Assembly: GCA_035527835.1 (NCBI GenBank)
Contig: DATKZS010000008.1
Span: 1 to 33,865, forward strand
Source of the DNA: DATKZS01 sp035527835 [NCBI: bacterium]
GTDB taxonomy: Bacteria > RBG-13-61-14
Direction of reading: 5' to 3'
Length of the DNA: 33,865 nucleotides
In this document: piece by piece, positions 22,146 through 29,483 of the stretch
How positions within the stretch are numbered: the first letter of the stretch is position 1
Layout: the number at the start of each line of letters is the position of its first letter
Position numbers and translations under genes: made by a program
Notes under the pieces: model-generated
The model's input: the letters and a program-made list of their open reading frames with translations, nothing else
What the model was told of the DNA's origin: nothing
Database searches by the model: none

Positions 22146-23315
22146 TTACAGCCCAAAGTATTTTGCGATCACGAACCTCTGGATCTCCGAGGTCCCGCCG
22201 CCGATGCGCAAGAGGCGCGCCAGCCGGAACATGCGCTCGACCGGCAGCTCCTTCATGTAGCCCATGCCGCCGTGGACCTGCAGGATGCGGTCGGCCACGC
22301 GGAAGGCCATCTCCGAGGCGAAGAGCTTGGCCATCGAGATTTCCTTCATCGCGTCCTTGCCCTGGTCAATCAGCCACGCGCAATGATACGTCATCCAGCG
22401 GGCCGCGTAAATCTCGGTAGCGGAGTCCGCGAGCATCCACTGGATCGCCTGGTTCTTGCCGATCGGCTTCCCGAACTGCTCGCGCGCCTTGGCGTAGTCA
22501 ACGCCCAGGCGCAGCAGATGGTCCGCCATGCCCACGCCGTCAATCGCCACGATCAGCCGCTCCGCCGACAGCCACTTCACGGCCTCCACGAACCCGAACC
22601 CCTCCGTGCCCACACAGTTCCCGGCCGGGACCTCGCAGTCGTCGAAGAAAAACTCCGACTGGAAATCGTCGTCGCCCATGGACTTCTGCGTCCGCCGCGT
22701 GAAACCCTTTGAGTCCGCGTCAATCAAGAGCAGCGAGCACCCGCCGTTCATGCCCTTTGACGGGTCCGTCATCACGAACGCCTGGGCGAAGTCGCAGAAC
22801 GGCCCGTTACTGATGAAGTGCTTCTGCCCGTTCACGATGTACTTATCGCCCTTCTTCACCGCGCGCGTCTTGATGCCGGACACGTCGGAGCCGGCGGAAG
22901 GCTCGGTCAGCGCGAAGCAGGTGGTCTTCTCGCCGCGCATCAGCGGCCCGAGGTAATTCTCCTTCTGATACGGCGTGCAGTTGGCGAGCATGACGGTCGG
23001 TCCCATCGGCGGGTCGCCGAGCACGAAAAGCCCTAGGATCGAGGAGCCGGATCGCGCGATGGTCTCGCGGAACGCGGTCATGGCCACGTGGCCCATGCCG
23101 CCGCCGCCCGCCGACTCCGGCATGTGCAGCGTATAGTAGCCGAGCTCGACCGACTTCTTCCGGATGCCCGCGCCCAGCTCCCGCACCTTGTCGTTGAACT
23201 TGCCCTCCCAGATCTCCTCCTTGTGCTTCTCCTCCAGCGGAAGCACCTCCTTGTCCACGAACCGCTTGATCGCATCATTGATCTGCTTTACGTCATCGCT
23301 AAGATTGAAGTCCAT
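22146..23315 (-). CDS. Acyl-CoA dehydrogenase (second of the cluster)
   Basis: The protein is 389 aa with AAGGAG six bases before the ATG. It is a full-length FAD enzyme with CFALTEPSAGSDVSG (133-147), VNGQKHFISNG and REQFGKPIGKNQAIQW. The EGT position is again Gly (IGGGTSEIQRF) and a helix-G Glu252 is present in LSAERLIVAI, as in isovaleryl-CoA/long-chain enzymes. It oxidises an acyl-CoA to the enoyl-CoA and passes electrons to ETF, which is not in the window. Two ACADs in one cluster might form a heterotetramer as FadE28/FadE29 do, but both here keep a catalytic Glu, so independent enzymes are equally likely. The 3' end abuts an inverted repeat; the thiolase gene lies 42 bp upstream. Confidence 0.93.
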   Translation of the reverse strand: MDFNLSDDVKQINDAIKRFVDKEVLPLEEKHKEEIWEGKFNDKVRELGAGIRKKSVELGYYTLHMPESAGGGGMGHVAMTAFRETIARSGSSILGLFVLGDPPMGPTVMLANCTPYQKENYLGPLMRGEKTTCFALTEPSAGSDVSGIKTRAVKKGDKYIVNGQKHFISNGPFCDFAQAFVMTDPSKGMNGGCSLLLIDADSKGFTRRTQKSMGDDDFQSEFFFDDCEVPAGNCVGTEGFGFVEAVKWLSAERLIVAIDGVGMADHLLRLGVDYAKAREQFGKPIGKNQAIQWMLADSATEIYAARWMTYHCAWLIDQGKDAMKEISMAKLFASEMAFRVADRILQVHGGMGYMKELPVERMFRLARLLRIGGGTSEIQRFVIAKYFGL

Positions 23316-23357
23316 TCCCGTCTCCTTCCCTTCACACCTTCTTACCTTCTTCTCTTC

Positions 23358-24620
23358 TCACACCTTCCGGTACTCCCCCCAATCATAATCCTCCCGCTCC
23401 AGTATGGTCGTCCCGCCCTGGCCGTAGCCGCCGCAGATGGTGGCCAGGCCCCAGCGGTTGCCGCGCCGGTTCATCTCGTAGGCCAGGTGCCCGATGAGCC
23501 GCGCCCCGGTCGCCCCGACCGGATGGCCGATGGCGCAGGCCCCGCCGTTCACGTTGATGATGGCCCGCGCCTTTTCCGGGTCCATCCCGAACTCCTTGAT
23601 GAACACCAGCGGCACGCAGGCAAACGCCTCGTTGATCTCGATCAGCTCCATCCGGTCGAGCTTCATTTTCATCATGGCCAGCGCCTTCCTGGTGGCCGGG
23701 ACCACGGACCAGCCCATGATGGTAGGATCGCACCCGGCCACCGCCATGGCCCGGACGGTGGCGAACGGCTTCAGCCCCTTTTTTCTCGCCATCTCCTTGC
23801 TCATCACCATGCACACGGCCGCGCCGTCGGCCGTGCCGGAGGCCGAGGCCGCGGAGATGGTGCCGTCGCCCGGCTTGAATGGCGTGGGCAGCTTGGCCAC
23901 CTTCTCATAAGTCGTGTCCGCCCGCGGGCCCTGGTCGTAGTCCAGCATGAACTCGGCGCCCTGCTGGTCCTGCGCCGCCACCGGCATGATCTCATCCTTC
24001 AGCTTCCCCGCCTTTTGCGCTTCCACCGCGCGGAGGTTGGACATCACCGCCCAGTGGTCCATCTCCTCCCGGGTGAAATGGAACATGTCCACCAGCTTCT
24101 CCGCCGTGATGCCGCCCACCAGGTCCAGCGGGTTCATGGTGCCGTACATCTTCGGGTTCGGGTTCATGGCCGAGAGCATGGTGTTCTCTTGCTTCAACAG
24201 CTCATCGAAGTCCGTGTCGGGCGTCACCACCGGCAGCGCGATGTGCGTCATCGAGTCGAGACCGCCCGCGATATAAATGTCGCCCATCCCCGCCATCACC
24301 GCCAGCGCCGCCACGTGCACCGAGCTCATCGCCGTCACGCACGCCCGCTCCACCGACAGCCCCGGCACCTCGTAGGGGAACCCCGCCAGCACCAGGCAGT
24401 TCCGGCCCGGATGCGCCTGCTCGCCAAGCTGCTCCACCGCGCCCAGGATCACCTCGTCAACCTCCTTGGCCTCGATCCCCGTCCGCTTCACCACCTCCTG
24501 CAGCACCATCACCCCCATGTCGTCCGACCTGACGTTCCGCAAAAACCCCTTCTCCTTGTGCGCCCGGCCGAACGGGGTCCGAACGGCGTCAACGATAACC
24601 GCTTCTCTCAATTCAGTCAT
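23358..24620 (-). CDS. Acyl-CoA thiolase (acetyl-CoA acetyltransferase family)
   Basis: The protein is 420 aa. The classical active site is complete: Cys94 (ERACVTAMSS), NEAFA, His366 (GHPVGATG) and Cys396 (CGGYGQGG). It should cleave 3-ketoacyl-CoA with CoA. Compared with the usual NGGAIALGHP, this one has NGGACAIGHP. Length is slightly above the ~390-aa average because of an insert around 140-165 (PDTDFDELLKQENTMLS). It is the partner of the SDR in the thiolytic route, in contrast to the Cys-less thiolase-fold protein of the same cluster. GGGGGTG precedes the ATG. Confidence 0.95.
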   Translation of the reverse strand: MTELREAVIVDAVRTPFGRAHKEKGFLRNVRSDDMGVMVLQEVVKRTGIEAKEVDEVILGAVEQLGEQAHPGRNCLVLAGFPYEVPGLSVERACVTAMSSVHVAALAVMAGMGDIYIAGGLDSMTHIALPVVTPDTDFDELLKQENTMLSAMNPNPKMYGTMNPLDLVGGITAEKLVDMFHFTREEMDHWAVMSNLRAVEAQKAGKLKDEIMPVAAQDQQGAEFMLDYDQGPRADTTYEKVAKLPTPFKPGDGTISAASASGTADGAAVCMVMSKEMARKKGLKPFATVRAMAVAGCDPTIMGWSVVPATRKALAMMKMKLDRMELIEINEAFACVPLVFIKEFGMDPEKARAIINVNGGACAIGHPVGATGARLIGHLAYEMNRRGNRWGLATICGGYGQGGTTILEREDYDWGEYRKV

Positions 24621-24646
24621 TTAAGCACCCCCGAAAAGTTGTTATT

Positions 24647-24735
24647 TCACGCAAAGGCGCAAAGCACGCAAAGGAAAAAAGGAATTAAATTATTCTTTAA
24701 AGAAAATTCTTTGCGATCTTTGCGCCTTTGCGTGA
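24647..24735. repeat. Palindromic element, CGCAAAG class
   Basis: The arms are 24647-24673 and 24709-24735 (27 nt, 25 complementary) around 35 nt of AT-rich loop. Each arm has three CGCAAAG units. It lies between the MaoC and thiolase genes. Confidence 0.93.
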
Positions 24736-24747
24736 CAAAAAAATATC

Positions 24748-25173
24748 TCATCCCAATACCACCGTCGCCTCGACAACGATCTTCTCCTCCCCCTTCTCCA
24801 CACCGATGCCCCTCACGTCCAGGTCCAGCAGCTTTCTGTCTCCTTCCTCGTATTTCTTCTTGACCACAGCGGAAAAGCGCAACGTCTCGCCCGGCCACGT
24901 CTGCTTGGCGAACTTGGACCAGATGCGCCGGATGCTGCCCACGCCGAACAGGTCGGTGATGTACTTGGCGGCAAAGGCCATGAGCAACATGCCCTGCGCG
25001 AAAACCGTCGGATACCCCAGGTCCTGAGCGTACTCCTCGTCCGTGTGCATCGGGTTACCGTCCAGCGACGCCTCCCCATAAGCCTGGAACAGCTCGATCC
25101 CGATCCCGCCCCGGTCCCACGGATCGAACTCCCGGCCTTCCTCTATCTTCTGCCAATCAAGCTTCACCGCCAT
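24748..25173 (-). CDS. MaoC-type enoyl-CoA hydratase (catalytic subunit)
   Basis: The protein is 141 aa with AAGGAG before the ATG. It has the hydratase-2 motif: ASLDGNPMHTDEEYAQ, with Asp38 and His43 as catalytic pair, and a hot-dog fold (GYPTVFAQGMLLMAF). Hydratase-2 enzymes yield (3R)-hydroxyacyl-CoA. The gene directly upstream encodes a related hot-dog protein without the catalytic His; together they look like the two-subunit hydratases of the ChsH1/ChsH2 type, where only one subunit is catalytic. Both genes share the same leader AAGGAGCAGAYATG. Confidence 0.92.
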   Translation of the reverse strand: MAVKLDWQKIEEGREFDPWDRGGIGIELFQAYGEASLDGNPMHTDEEYAQDLGYPTVFAQGMLLMAFAAKYITDLFGVGSIRRIWSKFAKQTWPGETLRFSAVVKKKYEEGDRKLLDLDVRGIGVEKGEEKIVVEATVVLG

Positions 25174-25203
25174 GTCTGCTCCTTCATCATTGAAGTTATT
25201 TTT

Positions 25204-25302
25204 GCCGCAGATGAACGCAGATTAACGCAGATAAGAATAAGATGAAAAAGAAAATAAATTTCTTATCTTGGATTTATCTGTGTTCATCTGCGTTCATCTG
25301 CG
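25204..25302. repeat. Palindromic element, CGCAGAT class
   Basis: The left arm is 25204-25235, the right arm 25262-25302. The left arm is identical over 32 nt (37 with the flanking T run) to 16260-16291. It lies between the two MaoC-type genes. Confidence 0.92.
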
Positions 25303-25325
25303 TTAAAAAAATACCACCTTCCCCC

Positions 25326-25784
25326 TCACCCCTCCTTCGCCCGCTTCGAGATCAGCGTCATCCGCGCCGTGAACACGTGCTCCTGGCTCTTTTCCTCGAC
25401 CGCCTTGGCCTCGAAGCGCACGAAGTCGAGCATCCCGGACCGGCCCTGCTTTTCCCAGACGTCGTCAACCTTGCCCAGGATCGAAAGCTTCTCCCCGGCC
25501 TTGACCGGACGCTCGTAGATGAACTCCTGCTCCGCGTGGACGATGCCGGCCATGTTGAGGCCGAGCTTGAAGAACAGGTCCGGGTCCAGAGCGTCAAACA
25601 GAAAGCGCATCGGATACGTCGGCGGCGCCACCAGCGCCCCGAACCTGCCCGCGGCCGCGGCCTTCTCGTCCACGTACTCCGGCCGCGTGTCCCCGATGGC
25701 CTCGCAAAACGCCGCCATCTCCTCCGCCACCGCCTCCGCCATACCCGGAGGCGTCTCCGCTCCGATCAAGCTCCTGTCCGCCAT
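25326..25784 (-). CDS. MaoC-N / FAS1-like hot-dog protein (non-catalytic partner)
   Basis: The protein is 152 aa with AAGGAG before the ATG. It fits the N-terminal MaoC-dehydratase family (PF13452-like): FCEAIGDTRPEYVDEKAAAAG, PPTYPMRFLFDALDPDLFF, HAEQEFIYERPVKAGEKLSILGKV. Where hydratase-2 has D-x-N-P-x-H this protein has D-T-R-P-E-Y, so the catalytic His is replaced by Tyr37. It is therefore probably the substrate-binding, non-catalytic subunit that pairs with the MaoC protein encoded next. Separate genes for the two subunits occur in HadAB/ChsH1-ChsH2-type enzymes. Confidence 0.88.
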   Translation of the reverse strand: MADRSLIGAETPPGMAEAVAEEMAAFCEAIGDTRPEYVDEKAAAAGRFGALVAPPTYPMRFLFDALDPDLFFKLGLNMAGIVHAEQEFIYERPVKAGEKLSILGKVDDVWEKQGRSGMLDFVRFEAKAVEEKSQEHVFTARMTLISKRAKEG

Positions 25785-25810
25785 ATCTGCTCCTTATAGA
25801 ATGTTTTTTC

Positions 25811-25918
25811 AACCACAGATGAACACGGATGAACACTGATGAGAAGAAAGAATCAAATAGCAAGAATACAGTTATCTGAATTTCTATTATCCGTGTTAAT
25901 CCGTGTTCATCTGTGGTT
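25811..25918. repeat. Palindromic element, CACAGAT class
   Basis: The arms are 25811-25840 and 25889-25918 (30 nt, 28 complementary) around 48 nt. The outer 20 nt are shared with the arms at 31753-31782, except for one base. It lies between the SDR and MaoC-N genes. Confidence 0.93.
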
Positions 25919-25945
25919 TTTAAAATACCCCCGTCCCTTTCGCCT

Positions 25946-26794
25946 CTAAACGATCTCCTTCATCTTCTCCGTGAGCTCCGCCACCGTCCACCGCCCCTCC
26001 TTGGAGATGCTCTTGATCGGCTTCCACGGCTCGAAGATCTCGATGTCGCCGGCGGAGACGCCGATGACCTGTCCGGTCACTTCCGCGGCGGCGGCGGAAG
26101 CTAGATACGCCACCAGCGGGGCCACGTTCTCGGGGGCCATGGCGTCGAACTCGCCCTCCTCGGGGGTGAGGTCGCCGAACGCGGCCAGGGTCATGCGCGT
26201 GCGCGCCGCCGGGGCGATGGCGTTCACGGTCACGCTGTACTTGCCCATCTCGCGCGCCCAGATCAGAGTCATCGCCGCGATGCCGGCCTTGGCCGCCCCG
26301 TAATTGGTCTGACCCACGTTCCCGACGAGCCCCGCCGCCGAAGTGGTGTTGATGATCCGCCCACCCTCGCCCTTCTCGCGGAAATAGCGGCACGCCCATT
26401 TGCCCAGGTTGAACGTGCCCTTCATGTGCACCGCGACCACCGCGTCGAACATGGCCTCTTCCATGTTATACACCATCTTGTCGCGCGTGATCCCCGCGTT
26501 GTTCACCACGATGTCGAGACGGCCGAACGAGCTGATTGCCTGCTCGACGATCAGCCGCGCCGCCTCGTGGTCCGACACGCTCTCCTGGTTGGACACGGCA
26601 TCCCCGCCCGCCGCCATGATCTCGTCCGCCACCTTCTGCGCCACGCTCTGGTCCCGGCCCGAGCCGTCCAGCTCAACCCCCAGGTCGTTCACCACCACCT
26701 TCGCGCCCTCCGCCGCCAACAGCATGGCCTCGGCCCTCCCGATGCCCCTCCCGGCCCCGGTCACGATCGCGACTTTTCCGTCCAGCAGTCCCAT
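25946..26794 (-). CDS. Short-chain dehydrogenase, MFE-2/17beta-HSD4-like
   Basis: The protein is 282 aa from ATG 26794 (GGAG 8 nt upstream); the GTG at 26812 falls inside the operator. It has TGAGRGIG (12-19), Asp37 after strand 2 (favours NAD), NNAG (98-101), and the catalytic Ser152, Tyr165 and Lys169 (YGAAK). VVVNDLGVELDGSGRD and VGNVGQTNYGAAKAG closely recall the dehydrogenase domain of peroxisomal multifunctional enzyme 2, which oxidises (3R)-hydroxyacyl-CoA to 3-ketoacyl-CoA. That fits the downstream hydratase-2 genes and SCP2 gene. A palindromic TetR-type operator sits between its -10 box and its ribosome site. Confidence 0.93.
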   Translation of the reverse strand: MGLLDGKVAIVTGAGRGIGRAEAMLLAAEGAKVVVNDLGVELDGSGRDQSVAQKVADEIMAAGGDAVSNQESVSDHEAARLIVEQAISSFGRLDIVVNNAGITRDKMVYNMEEAMFDAVVAVHMKGTFNLGKWACRYFREKGEGGRIINTTSAAGLVGNVGQTNYGAAKAGIAAMTLIWAREMGKYSVTVNAIAPAARTRMTLAAFGDLTPEEGEFDAMAPENVAPLVAYLASAAAAEVTGQVIGVSAGDIEIFEPWKPIKSISKEGRWTVAELTEKMKEIV

Positions 26795-26806
26795 ACTCCA
26801 CTCTCC

Positions 26807-26824
26807 TTTCACCGATCGGTGAAA
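26807..26824. promoter_or_regulatory. Operator of the SDR gene (perfect 18-bp palindrome)
   Basis: TTTCACCGATCGGTGAAA is a perfect palindrome. It begins at the last base of the -10 box (26824) and ends next to the GGAG ribosome site (26803-26806). The half-sites TTTCACC/GGTGAAA recur in front of tetR at 27585-27602, so the TetR protein encoded there very probably binds both. Confidence 0.88.
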
Positions 26825-26829
26825 TTATA
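26824..26829 (-). promoter_or_regulatory. -10 box of the SDR gene promoter
   Basis: Read on the minus strand this is TATAAT, identical to the sigma-70 consensus. No good -35 is found 16-18 bp upstream, because the palindrome 26836-26923 starts only six bases away; TTGGCG units in its arm lie 12 or 20 bp from the -10. Confidence 0.65.
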
Positions 26830-26835
26830 CTAAAA

Positions 26836-26923
26836 ATTAACCGCCAAGGCGCCAAGACGCCAAGACTCAGAAAAGAAAATTTCTTAATTTCTTTCTTGGC
26901 GTCTTGGCGCCTTGGCGGTTAAT
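26836..26923. repeat. Palindromic element, CGCCAAG class (perfect arms)
   Basis: The arms are 26836-26865 and 26894-26923 (30 of 30 complementary) around 28 nt. Each arm is ATTAACCG plus three CGCCAAG-type units. On the minus strand a T run follows the stem, so it could also act as a terminator for tetR. Confidence 0.95.
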
Positions 26924-26939
26924 CTTCGCTTAACTCCTC

Positions 26940-27584
26940 TTACAAAGTCCGGACAATAAATCTCCTCAGCTCCCGCTTCCTTTCCTCCAGCGCTTCCTTG
27001 GAAGTGGGATCAACCTCCCAGAGCCGCTCCAATAAAGGCGCCACCATGAAGTAAAGCAGGTTGGCGCCTCCGAAGCTGAGCAACAGGTGCTGGACCTCGC
27101 GGCCGTTGCCCGAGCGCGCCCCGACCAGGTTGCCCAGGTAATTCTCTCCGGCCGTGAAAATGGGCTTGATGTAACGCTCGGTGAGCAGGGGCAGGAGCTT
27201 GCCGCGGTTCATGATCTCGCGCATCAAAATGCGGATCGGCTCCTCGTAGCGCGAGGCGAAATAAATGAAATTGTCCGAAAACCGGATCAGGCTGAGCCAC
27301 GGGTCGTCAAGGTCATCCGGGGTCACGCAGAAATTATCCAGGAACTTCTCGACCTTGCCGAAAAAATCCTCGAGCGCGGCCAGGTACAGCTCTTCCTTGT
27401 TGTTGAAATAGTAGAACACCAGCCGCTTGTTGACGCCCGCGCGGTCGGCGATCTCCTGGGTGGACGCGCCCTCGAACCCCTTTTCCGCGAACAGCGACCG
27501 GGCCGAATGCAGAATCTCGGTTCGCGGCCCCGCGGCATACGCGGGCGCGGCAGGCCGGGGCAATTGTTTCGATAGCGCCTTCAT
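26940..27584 (-). CDS. TetR-family transcriptional repressor of the acyl-CoA cluster
   Basis: The protein is 214 aa from ATG 27584; a GTG two codons earlier lies inside the operator. The N-terminal helix-turn-helix is TEILHSARSLFAEKGFEGASTQEIADRAGVNKRLVFYYFNNKEELY (22-67). The C-terminal ligand domain is typical in size; FadR/AcrR-like members often sense acyl-CoA. Its own promoter is excellent, and an 18-bp palindrome lies exactly between the -10 and the ATG. A nearly identical palindrome controls the SDR gene downstream. Autorepression plus control of the catabolic cluster, relieved by an acyl-CoA, is the likely circuit (inference). There is almost no room for a leader or ribosome site outside the operator. 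Confidence 0.93.
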   Translation of the reverse strand: MKALSKQLPRPAAPAYAAGPRTEILHSARSLFAEKGFEGASTQEIADRAGVNKRLVFYYFNNKEELYLAALEDFFGKVEKFLDNFCVTPDDLDDPWLSLIRFSDNFIYFASRYEEPIRILMREIMNRGKLLPLLTERYIKPIFTAGENYLGNLVGARSGNGREVQHLLLSFGGANLLYFMVAPLLERLWEVDPTSKEALEERKRELRRFIVRTL

Positions 27585-27602
27585 TTTCACCGCTTGGTGA
27601 AA
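27585..27602. promoter_or_regulatory. Operator of tetR (18-bp palindrome)
   Basis: TTTCACCGCTTGGTGAAA shares both seven-base half-sites with the SDR operator at 26807-26824; only the four central bases differ. It fills the whole space between the -10 box and the ATG of tetR, so a bound repressor would block RNA polymerase. Confidence 0.87.
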
Positions 27603-27631
27603 TTTATAGCATGGCAGAAAGAACTTGTCAA
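27603..27631 (-). promoter_or_regulatory. Sigma-70 promoter of tetR
   Basis: On the minus strand: TTGACA (27626-27631), 17-bp spacer, TATAAA (27603-27608). This is a near-consensus promoter. The start point would fall inside the operator, leaving a leader of only about a dozen bases before the ATG. Confidence 0.85.
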
Positions 27632-27682
27632 TATATTTTTCAGCGATGGATGGAAAAATCTACCCGTCCGCGCCCCTGCCCC

Positions 27683-27711
27683 TTGACTCCGGCCCCAGGG
27701 CGCTATATGTT
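27683..27711 (+). promoter_or_regulatory. Candidate sigma-70 promoter of the hybrid kinase
   Basis: TTGACT (27683-27688), 17-bp spacer, TATGTT (27706-27711). It reads away from tetR toward the hybrid histidine kinase. The -10 is imperfect. Confidence 0.4.
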
Positions 27712-27803
27712 TTAGCTTTCGCTACGGGATGGTCCGCTCTGACGAATGCCAAGAGCGTGGATTAAATGCGGGAGACATGCAAGGTCCGGTAAATTGTTCA
27801 ACC

Positions 27804-29483
27804 ATGAAAAACAACCGCGTTAACGTCCTCCTAATCGTTGAGAGCCCCGCCGACGAGCGCAAGCTTCGCGGGATGCTGGGCGACTCCGCTTCGTTCATTT
27901 TCCATTGCCATAGTGAAGACAGCCTGGAAAAAGGCCTGGCCCGGCTGAGTGACGGGGACTGGGACGTGGTCCTGCTCGACCTCTCTCCCGCGGGCGAGCG
28001 GTCGGAGATGCTCAGCCGGTTCCGTTTGGCGGCCCCGCGGGTTCCGATCATCCTGCTCACTGATGCCCCCGACCGCGACGTCGCGGCCGGTCCCATGCCG
28101 GAGGGCGCGCAGGATTGCCTGAACAAGGGCGGATTGAATGCCGGCGGCTTGTCGCAGGCCATCTCCAGCTCCATCCAGCGCAAGCTGGCGGAGGAAGAGC
28201 AGCGCTCGCTCACTGAAAACCTGATCAGCATCAACCGCCGGCTCAAGGAGACGCAGGCGGAGCTGGTGAATTCGGAGCGGCTGGTGGCGGTGGGCCATTT
28301 GGCCGCCGGGGTGGCGCACGAGATCAACAACCCGGCGGCGTTCGTGCTCTCCAACCTGGGCACGCTGCAAAGCTACGTGAAGCAGCTCGCGGACATTTAT
28401 AATGAATGCCGGCAACTGCTTGTGGATACGGCGCCGCCGGAGCGGGTCCGGCAGTTCCTGGACCGCGAGGCCGAGGTCTCGTTGATCACGCAAGACTCGC
28501 TGGACCTGATCAAGGAATCCCTGGACGGCATGAAACGGATCCGGGACATCGTGTCCAGCCTGCAGTCCTTTGCGGCGACTGGCCGGGCCGAGCTCGCGCG
28601 GATTGACATCAACGAGGTCCTGGAATCGGTGCTGACCATCCTGGCGAACCAGGTCGAGTACAGGGCGGTGCTGGTCAAGGAGTTGAATGCCGCGCCGGCG
28701 ATCATGGGCGACCGGGCCAAGCTGGCGCAGGTTTTCCTGAACCTGGTGCTCAACGCCGTGCACGCCATCCCGGAGGGCGACCAGGCCAATAACCGGATCC
28801 GGGTCAAGAGCGAGGCCGCGGGAGAAATGGTGATGGTCACGGTGTCCGACACCGGTGTTGGAATCGAGCCGGAGGCCATGGCCCGGATCTTCGACCCGTT
28901 TTTCAGTACGCGTCCGCTGGGCCAGGCCGCCGGGCTGGGTCTGACCATCGCCCAGGAGATCGTCAAACAGCACCAGGGCCGGATCGAGGTCGAGAGCGCT
29001 CCGGGACATGGCTCCACCTTCCGCGCGTATCTGCCCGCGGCTTCGACAGCGCCCATCGAGTTCGCGGCGGCGGCCAAGTCCCGGCAAATAGAGAGGCGCA
29101 TCACGGCGCGGATCCTGATCGTGGACGACGAGCCGAACATCCTGAGCTCTTACCAGCGGGCGCTGCCGGTCACCATCACGGCCGTCACCGCCGGCACCGG
29201 CGCGCAGGCGCTCGAGATCCTCGGGCGCGACTCGGACTTCGACGTGATCGTCTGCGACCTGATGATGCCGGACCTGAGCGGGATCGAGGTCTATCAGCGC
29301 GTGGTCAAGGAAAGGCCGCGCCTGGCCGGACGCTTCCTCTTCGTCACCGGCGGCGCCTATACCGAAAAAACCATGGATTTCATCCAGGAGATGAAGAACC
29401 AGTTCCTCAAAAAACCCTTCCCCATCGAGGAGCTGATCGCCGCCATCGAAAGCATCATGAAAACCCGCCGCATCGGACGATGA
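27804..29483 (+). CDS. Hybrid histidine kinase (REC-HisKA-HATPase-REC)
   Basis: The protein is 559 aa from ATG 27804, where the first domain begins; ATGs at 27729 and 27777 are in frame and none has a strong ribosome site. It has no membrane segment, so it is cytosolic. Order: receiver 1 (5-115; Asp59, Lys108, acidic Glu13/Asp17), a coiled-coil linker (125-160), HisKA with His172 in GVAHEINNP, HATPase with N box NLVLNAVHAIPEG, DTGVGIEPE and GLGLTIAQEIV, then receiver 2 (VDDEP, Asp485 in VIVCDLMMPD, Lys in FLKKPF). An input receiver plus an output receiver implies a middle step of a phosphorelay. No output regulator is seen next to it. It is divergent from tetR. Confidence 0.95.
   Translation: MKNNRVNVLLIVESPADERKLRGMLGDSASFIFHCHSEDSLEKGLARLSDGDWDVVLLDLSPAGERSEMLSRFRLAAPRVPIILLTDAPDRDVAAGPMPEGAQDCLNKGGLNAGGLSQAISSSIQRKLAEEEQRSLTENLISINRRLKETQAELVNSERLVAVGHLAAGVAHEINNPAAFVLSNLGTLQSYVKQLADIYNECRQLLVDTAPPERVRQFLDREAEVSLITQDSLDLIKESLDGMKRIRDIVSSLQSFAATGRAELARIDINEVLESVLTILANQVEYRAVLVKELNAAPAIMGDRAKLAQVFLNLVLNAVHAIPEGDQANNRIRVKSEAAGEMVMVTVSDTGVGIEPEAMARIFDPFFSTRPLGQAAGLGLTIAQEIVKQHQGRIEVESAPGHGSTFRAYLPAASTAPIEFAAAAKSRQIERRITARILIVDDEPNILSSYQRALPVTITAVTAGTGAQALEILGRDSDFDVIVCDLMMPDLSGIEVYQRVVKERPRLAGRFLFVTGGAYTEKTMDFIQEMKNQFLKKPFPIEELIAAIESIMKTRRIGR

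Noticed and set aside
24647-24735. Palindromes as plain rho-independent terminators
   Set aside because: Stems are long, AT/GC mixed and internally periodic, and mostly lack a T run right after the stem. Termination may be a side effect, but it does not explain the design.
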